Below, one piece after another: positions 1 through 4,533 of a stretch of DNA of 6,402 nucleotides. Under the pieces are notes generated by a model that ran no database searches, was not told where the DNA came from, and saw only the letters and a program-made list of their open reading frames with translations. This stretch comes from Chitinophagales bacterium. GTDB lineage: Bacteria; Bacteroidota; Bacteroidia; Chitinophagales; Chitinophagaceae. The stretch's first letter is position 1, and the number at the start of each line of letters is the position of its first letter. The stretch covers positions 1 through 6,402 of the forward strand of contig JAAFHG010000227.1 in the NCBI GenBank assembly GCA_013297585.1, written 5' to 3'. Both the position numbers and the translations under genes were made by a program.

Positions 1-20
1 GTTTTATTTAATTTTATCAA

Positions 21-1175
21 ATGAAGAAGGTTGCTTTATCCTTGTTTTTTGTAGTGTTTGGGTTGTTTGTAAATGCACAGTTTTCAGTACGTTTAGTAGT
101 AACTGCTGTAGCCACTAAGCAAAATGACGACATGTATGTAGCTGGTACATTTAACAATTGGAATCCCAAAGATGAAAAGTATAAGCTAAAACCCTTTGCG
201 GGCGGTAGAAAAAGCATCGTAATTAAAGATGTAGCAGCAGGTAATTATGCTTTTAAATTTACTAGAGGCAGTTTTGATAAAGTAGAATGTACTAATGATG
301 GTAGAGATATTACAGATAGAATTGTTGATGTTAATGCAGATATATCGCAAGAAGTAACCATTGCAGGTTGGAAGGACGATTATCCTGATAGACCAAAACG
401 TTATACTGCTAGCCCACAAGTAAAAGTGATGGATACGGCTTTTAAAATACCTCAACTTAATCGTACACGTAAAATATGGATTTATTTGCCTAAAGGCTAT
501 GCATCTTCTACCAAAACTTACCCTGTTTTGTATATGCACGATGGGCAAAATTTGTTCAACGAACAAACAGCTTATGCAGCAGAATGGGGTATTGATGAAT
601 GTTTAGATAGTTTACAGCAAAAGCTTGGCAAAGAATGTATTGTGGTAGGTATAGATAATGGTGGTGATAAACGTATTAGCGAATATTCTCCTTATGATTA
701 TAGCTTAAAAAATGCTTTTGCAGCACCAGAAAATAAAGGTGAGGGTAAGCTGTATGTGGACTTTCTAGTGCAAACGTTAAAGCCTCATATTGATACAAAA
801 TATCGTACAAAAAAAGGGCCTGATTTTACATTTATTGCTGGCAGCAGCATGGGTGGTTTGATAAGTGCTTACGCCATCATGCATTATCCACAGGTGTTTG
901 GAGCTGCCGGTGTTTTTTCCCCATCGTTTTGGATTGCGCCTAGCATTTATACAGAAGCTACTAATTTTACTACGACAGCAATGCCACGATTTTTTATGTA
1001 TGCTGGCGCGAAAGAAGATGCTGCAATGGTAACGAATGTCACAAAATTGGAAGCGATTTTAAAAACCAAACCTCGTTACGAAATCACAACTCAAATAAGT
1101 CCGCTTGGGCAACATAATGAAGCTTATTGGAAATTGGTATTTCCGGGGTTTTATGCTTGGTTACTTAATCGCTAA
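21..1175 (+). CDS. Secreted esterase (alpha/beta hydrolase, EstD/PF00756-like) with N-terminal glycogen-binding-like domain
   Basis: The 384-residue product starts with a signal peptide: Lys2-Lys3, a hydrophobic stretch at about 4-17, and a likely signal peptidase I site after Val-Asn-Ala19, before Gln20. It should therefore be exported. Residues about 22-120 look like an early-set AMPK/CBM48-type domain, with 'VAGTFNNWNP' and later 'FKFTRGSFDKVE'; in this family the fold binds glucans or packs on the catalytic domain. Residues about 130-384 form a putative-esterase domain: 'YLPKGY', 'YMHDGQNLF', and a nucleophile elbow G274-S-S276-M-G278 with Ser276 as likely nucleophile. The acid is probably Glu332 or Asp333 in 'YAGAKED', and His365 in 'GQHNEAYW' is the likely catalytic His. 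The triad is assigned by family pattern. The substrate is unknown; carbohydrate esters or siderophore esters are both possible. The ATG at 21 is directly followed by the signal peptide and has no SD. The gene converges on the oxidoreductase with a 58-bp gap, and no clear terminator is seen there. Confidence 0.9.
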   Translation: MKKVALSLFFVVFGLFVNAQFSVRLVVTAVATKQNDDMYVAGTFNNWNPKDEKYKLKPFAGGRKSIVIKDVAAGNYAFKFTRGSFDKVECTNDGRDITDRIVDVNADISQEVTIAGWKDDYPDRPKRYTASPQVKVMDTAFKIPQLNRTRKIWIYLPKGYASSTKTYPVLYMHDGQNLFNEQTAYAAEWGIDECLDSLQQKLGKECIVVGIDNGGDKRISEYSPYDYSLKNAFAAPENKGEGKLYVDFLVQTLKPHIDTKYRTKKGPDFTFIAGSSMGGLISAYAIMHYPQVFGAAGVFSPSFWIAPSIYTEATNFTTTAMPRFFMYAGAKEDAAMVTNVTKLEAILKTKPRYEITTQISPLGQHNEAYWKLVFPGFYAWLLNR

Positions 1176-1233
1176 GCGTAATATCTAGCAACAATAACTT
1201 TAATTATATTTAATACTCATACTTAATCCCATA

Positions 1234-2202
1234 TTAAATAATAGCTGATAATATTTTATCCATAACGTTACTCACTTTTAAGGTGAAACTATGTGGCATT
1301 TGGGGGCTTTGTAGCAGGCCACATGTAAGGCATTGTATTACATGTTCAATTTCGTATTCAAAGCCATTATATAAGTGGGGGAAAGAAAAGGTTTCAGTTG
1401 TATTATCGTTTAAAATTACAGATATATCGGTAGCTTTAAACCAAGGATTATGAATATCAATTCTACCTTTTGTACCAAAAATACTAGCAGTAATGGGTGT
1501 AGTAAACGCAATGGTACTTAACAAATGTGCCGTTGCACCATTTGGATAGTGTAGCAATATGTCAGCAGTTTCATCTACACCAGTAGTTGTTTTTGTTACA
1601 AATGATTTTATAGTAGTTGGCTCGCCTAAAATAAGCGTTGCAAGAAAAATAGGATAAATACCAATATCTAAAACTGAGCCGCCACCAAGTGCCTTATTAA
1701 ATAGTCTACCATTTGCATCAAAAGGTGCAGCAAAGCCAAAATCTGCTTGAATATGTTTGATTTGGCCTATCACATCATTAGTAATAAGACTTACTATTTT
1801 TTCGGTAAATGGCATAAAACACGTCCATAAACCTTCTATTAAAAATAATTCTTGTTTGGCCGCAAAGTCAATCATTTTACTACTGAGTTTACTATTAAGT
1901 GACATCGGCTTTTCGCAAAGCACATGCTTGTGGTGTTGCAAGCAAAGCATTGTATGCTCATAATGAAACGCATGAGGCGTAGCAATATAAATGATATCAA
2001 TATCTGGGTCTTTAGCTAAATCAATATAACTGGTGTAAAACTTAGTAGCATTGTGTTTAGCAGCAAAAGCTTGTGCATTGGTTGTATCACGAGAGGCAAC
2101 GGCATACACTTCTGAACCATTAATAAAATTAAGTGCTTCGCAAAATTTATCAGCAATTCTACCTGCACCTAAAATACCCCAACGATATGTTTTCATAAGC
2201 AT
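1234..2202 (-). CDS. Gfo/Idh/MocA-family NAD(P)-dependent oxidoreductase (dihydrodiol dehydrogenase-like)
   Basis: This 322-residue protein has an N-terminal Rossmann fold with the dinucleotide motif 'GILGAGRIADKF' (Gly12, Gly14), followed by 'VASRD' at about 35-39. The family hallmark 'CEKP' falls at 96-99, with Lys98 the expected catalytic lysine. The second domain carries 'GGGSVLDIGIYPI' (173-185). The Asp179/Tyr183 pair matches the spacing of the Asp and Tyr used by dimeric dihydrodiol dehydrogenases, so that subgroup is the nearest guess. The family oxidises or reduces sugars, cyclitols or diols with NAD(P)(H) in the cytoplasm, but the substrate cannot be read from sequence. Length is normal for the family. 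Two ATGs compete: the one at 2202 and one two codons later at 2196. The latter gives 'MKTYRWGILGAGR', which looks more like the family N-terminus, and neither has an SD. Cys128 in 'LWTCFMP' stands where I expect Arg in relatives. The gene is divergent from prfB and convergent with the esterase, so it is probably monocistronic. Confidence 0.92.
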   Translation of the reverse strand: MLMKTYRWGILGAGRIADKFCEALNFINGSEVYAVASRDTTNAQAFAAKHNATKFYTSYIDLAKDPDIDIIYIATPHAFHYEHTMLCLQHHKHVLCEKPMSLNSKLSSKMIDFAAKQELFLIEGLWTCFMPFTEKIVSLITNDVIGQIKHIQADFGFAAPFDANGRLFNKALGGGSVLDIGIYPIFLATLILGEPTTIKSFVTKTTTGVDETADILLHYPNGATAHLLSTIAFTTPITASIFGTKGRIDIHNPWFKATDISVILNDNTTETFSFPHLYNGFEYEIEHVIQCLTCGLLQSPQMPHSFTLKVSNVMDKILSAII

Positions 2203-2283
2203 GAAATTAAGGGATTTGAAAGATTGATTTATAAGAGTTACAAATAAAATTGCTTTTAACAGATTAAGAAGAAACCTAGTGTG

Positions 2284-2321
2284 CTTTGCCTTCTTTGTTT
2301 CTTTGTGTGAAACATCCTTTG
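2284..2321. repeat. CTTTG periodic repeat in the divergent spacer
   Basis: The pentamer CTTTG starts at 2284, 2293, 2301 and 2317, giving spacings of 9, 8 and 16 bp, within a pyrimidine-rich stretch followed by GTGTGAAACA. On the other strand it reads as spaced CAAAG units. It lies in the 149-bp gap between the divergent oxidoreductase and prfB genes. I recall similar degenerate '...CTTTGCGxCTTTGCGTGAAA...' phrases between genes in Bacteroidota, but could not search for them. It may overlap promoter DNA of either gene. Its function is unknown. Confidence 0.5.
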
Positions 2322-2351
2322 TTTAAAATTTACGCAGTAACTTGCACCACT

Positions 2352-3444
2352 ATGACACAAGAGCAATTGAAAGATATAAGAGACAGAGTTACCGTCTTGA
2401 GGAGGTTTCTTTGACTATGCTAACCGCAAATATAAAGTAGATCAAGACCGTCAATTATCGCTATCGGCTGGCTTTTGGGATGATAATGCCAGAGCTACAG
2501 CCACCATGAAAGACATTAAGTTAAACGAATTTTGGATGAAGTTGTACGAGCAAGTTGATACTGCTGTGGAAGACTTTGCCGTACTGTTTGACTTTTGGAA
2601 AAGTGGTGACGAAACTGAAGAAGAAGTGAAGAAATCTTATGACGCAGCCGTAATTGCTGTAGAGGATGCTGAATTTAAAAGCACATTAAACAAACCTGAG
2701 GACGAATTACCGGGTATTCTGCAAATTAATTCTGGTGCCGGCGGTACCGAAAGTCAAGATTGGGCAGATATGTTATTGCGCATGTACCTCATGTATGGAC
2801 AAAAGCAAGGCTGGAAAGTTACTGAGCTAGATTATCAAGAAGGTGATGGTGCAGGTATAAAATCTGCCACTTTGCAATTTGATGGGCCATTTGCTTATGG
2901 CTTTTTAAAGGCTGAAAGTGGTGTGCATCGGTTGGTGCGTATTTCGCCATTTGATAGTAATGCAAGACGACATACCTCATTTGCATCGGTATATGTGTAT
3001 CCTTTAATAGATGATAGCATTGAAATTGAAGTTAATCCTGCTGATTTAGAATGGGCATTTTACAGAAGTGGTGGTAGTGGCGGACAAAACGTAAATAAGG
3101 TAGAAACTGCTGTACGATTAAAACATGGGCCAAGTGGTTTTATAGTTGAATGTCAGCAAGCAAGAACGCAAGGCGAAAACCGAGAATTAGCAATGAAAAT
3201 GCTAAAAAGTAGATTGTATGAAGAGGAAATGCGTAAGCGACAAGAAGTATTAAATGCCAGCAATAGCAATAAAAAGAAAATTGAGTGGGGCAGCCAAATA
3301 CGAAGTTATGTGTTTCATCCATATAAGATGATTAAAGACCATAGAACAGATTATGAAGTTGGTAATGTGGGGCCAGTAATGGATGGCGAATTGGATGGAT
3401 TTATTAAGGCGTATTTGATGATGGAAAAGGAAACCACTAATTAA
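2352..3444 (+). CDS. prfB: Peptide chain release factor 2 (RF2), with +1 programmed frameshift
   Basis: RF2 recognises UGA and UAA stop codons in the ribosomal A site and triggers hydrolysis of peptidyl-tRNA. The gene is in two frames: 20 codons from ATG 2352 ([11 protein letters not shown]...VLRRFL), a TGA at 2412-2414, then the +1 frame from GAC at 2413 to TAA at 3442-3444. The product is 363 residues, the usual RF2 length. The joint 'VLRRFL-DYANRK' matches the E. coli 'VLRGYL-DYDAKK' joint. The 'SPF' tripeptide at 198-200, which identifies RF2 (RF1 has a PxT motif), lies in '[16 protein letters not shown]'. The catalytic GGQ is at 243-245 in '[17 protein letters not shown]'. The residue matching E. 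coli 246, where K-12 has Thr, is Ser240. The C-terminus has '[13 protein letters not shown]'. An annotation beginning at ATG 2506 would lose the first 51 residues. ATG 2352 has no SD. RF2 scarcity promotes the frameshift, so synthesis is expected to be autoregulated. Confidence 0.97.
2400..2415 (+). promoter_or_regulatory. prfB +1 programmed ribosomal frameshift site (AGGAGG-TTT-CTT-TGA-C)
   Basis: In the zero frame the codons read AGG AGG TTT CTT TGA, followed by C. The parts match the classic bacterial prfB element: an internal SD-like AGGAGG (2400-2405), a 3-nt spacer, the slippery codon CTT (2409-2411), and the weak stop context TGA-C (2412-2415). tRNA-Leu slips from CTT to TTT, and reading resumes at GAC 2413. 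E. coli has AGGGGG-TAT-CTT-TGA-C, so spacing is identical and the SD here is stronger: AGGAGGT is seven bases complementary to the usual 16S rRNA tail. When RF2 is abundant, termination at TGA yields a 20-residue peptide; when it is scarce, full RF2 is made. Confidence 0.96.
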
Positions 3445-3453
3445 AACTAACCG

Positions 3454-3541
3454 CTGATTAAAAATGATAGGAATGATCTGCTATGATTTTGATTGACGTA
3501 TCTTTAATCATCTAAATCTTGTAAATCATACAAAATCTCAG
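3454..3541. repeat. Phased GAT/ATC imperfect inverted repeat
   Basis: The left arm has GAT cores starting at 3456, 3466, 3475 and 3485 (spacings 10, 9, 10). The right arm has AATC starting at 3506, 3515, 3524 and 3534 (spacings 9, 9, 10). The arms mirror each other about position 3496.5, so GATT 3456-3459 pairs exactly with AATC 3534-3537, and the inner GAT/ATC cores pair with at most a 1-base shift. The bases between cores mostly do not pair. The outer ends are CTGATT and AATCTCAG. It fills most of the 112-bp prfB-DUF6922 gap. It could act as a transcript hairpin, although no T-tract follows, or as a dispersed REP-like element. I recall similar GATT/AATC elements in many Bacteroidota genomes, but have not searched for them. 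Confidence 0.6.
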
Positions 3542-3556
3542 TTCAGACAATAAATA

Positions 3557-3856
3557 ATGGAAAAAGTAAAACCCATATTTCACCGACGCATATTTTGGGA
3601 TGTTGATTTTGACAACCTAGATTATGATGCAAAGGCAAACTTTGTAATAGAACGTGTGTTTGAACGTGGTGATGTACCTGATATTAGAAATTGCAGGCGG
3701 TATTATGGCGATGAGAAAGTTGCACAAGCTTTATTAAATGCCAAATATTTGCCCGAAATGAGTTTGCACCTTGCGGCCGCAGTTATTGATAGACCAATTA
3801 CAGATTTTAGATGCTACAAATTAAAACAGTTGAACCCAACACTTTGGCCGTACTAA
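3557..3856 (+). CDS. DUF6922-like small protein, putative antitoxin partner of the AbiEii-like gene
   Basis: This is a 99-residue cytoplasmic protein with no signal peptide or membrane segment. Residues 12-50, 'IFWDVDFDNLDYD' through 'ERVFERGDVPDI' to 'RRYYG', match what I remember of DUF6922, a mostly Bacteroidota family often encoded directly upstream of AbiEii/AbiGii-type nucleotidyltransferases. The C-terminus has 'FRCYKLKQLNPTLWPY', also typical of that family as I recall. The middle is mostly helical and might be a small DNA-binding or protein-binding helical domain; this is inference, since no clean helix-turn-helix is evident. The last 46 bases overlap the next gene in another frame, which suggests translational coupling and joint function. 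By analogy with toxin-antitoxin pairs it may neutralise the downstream enzyme, but it is too small and too different to call AbiEi. ATG 3557 has no SD, and the A-rich leader is typical of the phylum. Confidence 0.8.
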   Translation: MEKVKPIFHRRIFWDVDFDNLDYDAKANFVIERVFERGDVPDIRNCRRYYGDEKVAQALLNAKYLPEMSLHLAAAVIDRPITDFRCYKLKQLNPTLWPY

Positions 3857-4296
3857 AGCAATTGATGCAATTGCCCGAACTACAACAGTTTTCATTGGTT
3901 GGCGGCACTGCGTTAGCATTAAAATATGGTCATCGTATTTCAATAGACTTAGATTTATTTTCGGAACAACCTTTTGATTTCTCTATTGTTTTAAAAGCGC
4001 TTGAACGTGAGTTTAAAAATGATTTTCTTTTAGACACAGCCACGGCAAATTTTGGAATTTTTTGTTTTATTAAAGATGTAAAAGTTGATTTTATAAAGCA
4101 TCCTTTTAGGCTTTTGAAAGTAATTGAAATTGAAGATGACATAAGATTATATAGTTCGCCAGATATTGCCGCAATGAAAATAAATGCGATTCTTGGTAGA
4201 GGCAAAAAGAAAGATTTTTGGGATTTAATTGAGTTGTTACAACATTATTCATTAAAAGAAATTATTGATTTTTATTCCGATAAATTTCCTGAATAG
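3811..4296 (+). CDS. AbiEii/AbiGii-type nucleotidyltransferase (putative toxin), shortened by in-frame TAG
   Basis: The 161-residue frame carries the minimal-nucleotidyltransferase features of the AbiEii/AbiGii toxin family (PF08843). 'LVGGTALALKYGHR' (29-42) supplies the Gly-Gly-Thr nucleotide-binding motif. 'SIDLDLF' has metal-binding Asp46 and Asp48, and 'KVDFI' gives the third Asp (Asp93). 'AMKINAILGRGKKKDFWDLIELL' spans about 121-143, with Lys123, Arg130, Asp135 and Asp138 at the conserved positions; Asp138 is in 'DFWDL'. Such enzymes transfer nucleotides to tRNA or other targets and stop growth, and act in abortive-infection or toxin-antitoxin systems. The frame stops at TAG 4294-4296, yet the same frame stays open for 40 more codons with family-like C-terminal sequence, so the intact gene was probably about 202 codons. 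All core catalytic motifs lie before the stop; whether the short protein folds or acts is unknown. The start lies inside the upstream gene and has no SD. Alternatives are a sequencing error, tRNA suppression, or a tolerated truncation. Confidence 0.85.
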   Translation: MLQIKTVEPNTLAVLKQLMQLPELQQFSLVGGTALALKYGHRISIDLDLFSEQPFDFSIVLKALEREFKNDFLLDTATANFGIFCFIKDVKVDFIKHPFRLLKVIEIEDDIRLYSSPDIAAMKINAILGRGKKKDFWDLIELLQHYSLKEIIDFYSDKFPE

Positions 4297-4419
4297 CGTT
4301 TAGAAATTGGTATTCATAAAGCTATTACATATTTCACAGATGCAGAAGAAAGCGAAGACCCAATTAGCCTAAAAAAACAAACTTGGCAGCAAGTAAAAAA
4401 AGATATTCAAAAAAAATAA
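4297..4419 (+). pseudogene. Detached C-terminal tail of the AbiEii-like gene after the in-frame TAG
   Basis: Reading on in the same frame past TAG 4294-4296 gives 40 sense codons and then TAA at 4417-4419. The peptide includes 'IHKAITYFTDAEE' and ends 'TWQQVKKDIQKK', which resembles the tail I expect in this family ('..L.YF.DAE....P..L....W..VK..'). It has no ATG or other obvious start of its own and no SD, so it is unlikely to be made separately. The lack of further stops or frameshifts suggests a recent single-base event such as CAG, AAG or GAG to TAG. Confidence 0.75.
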
Positions 4420-4441
4420 GTGATTATTTAAAATAGTTACT

Positions 4442-4496
4442 CGAATTGGAAGATAATTTCACGAATGACACGAATTGGGAAAATTGAAAATCCCAA
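4442..4496. repeat. CACGAAT-type degenerate intergenic repeat with small inverted repeat
   Basis: CGAAT starts at 4442, 4462 and 4471 (spacings 20 and 9). CGAATTGG occurs twice (4442-4449 and 4471-4478), and CACGAAT occurs at 4460 and 4469. Just after it, TTGGGA (4475-4480) and TCCCAA (4491-4496) form a 6-bp stem around a 10-nt A-rich loop. There is no T-tract, so it is not a convincing intrinsic terminator. Arrays of CACGAAT-like words are, as I recall, widespread between Bacteroidota genes; I could not check this. Confidence 0.5.
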
Positions 4497-4512
4497 CCCG
4501 ATAGCTATCGGG
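4497..4512. repeat. Perfect 16-bp palindrome CCCGATAGCTATCGGG
   Basis: The 16 bases equal their own reverse complement. The palindrome directly abuts the TTGGGA/TCCCAA hairpin and lies 21 bp upstream of the mutS2 start. Its G+C-rich ends stand out from the AT-rich surroundings. It could be a dispersed palindromic element or a protein-binding site. As a hairpin it would have little or no loop, and no T-tract follows. I recall this exact word as abundant in Bacteroidota genomes. Confidence 0.7.
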
Positions 4513-4533
4513 TCTCAAATCATAAATTAGAAC

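Noticed and set aside
186..566. 126-residue frame on the minus strand inside the esterase gene
   Set aside because: It is antisense to a well-supported coding region and shows no recognisable domain. The other minus-strand frames within the release-factor, nucleotidyltransferase and mutS2 genes were dropped for the same reason.
1176..1233. Bidirectional terminator between the convergent esterase and oxidoreductase genes
   Set aside because: The 58 bp are AT-rich, but I found no clean stem with a T-tract on either strand.
1757..1963. 68-residue plus-strand frame inside the oxidoreductase gene
   Set aside because: It is antisense to conserved Gfo/Idh/MocA sequence, including the EKP motif, and has no domain of its own.
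2297..2321. Possible Bacteroidota-type promoter (-33 TTTG, -7 TAnnTTTG) for prfB
   Set aside because: The -7 candidate at 2314-2321 (ATCCTTTG) misses the first two bases, and spacing to the nearest TTTG box is 16 bp rather than about 19-20. The TTTG words are also part of the CTTTG repeat, so a promoter cannot be separated from it.
2412..2414. In-frame TGA in prfB read as a nonsense mutation or pseudogene
   Set aside because: The SD, CTT slippery codon, TGA-C context and protein match on both sides of the joint fit the conserved programmed frameshift.
3454..3541. CRISPR array or tandem direct repeats
   Set aside because: The units are only 3-5 bp cores and switch orientation at the centre. 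There are no long identical repeats or spacers.
3557..3856. AbiEi-type antitoxin
   Set aside because: The protein is about half the usual size and lacks the expected wHTH and C-terminal domain; it fits DUF6922 better.
4475..4512. Intrinsic terminator downstream of the AbiEii-like gene
   Set aside because: There are two palindromes but no T-run follows either on the + strand, and they lie close to the mutS2 start.
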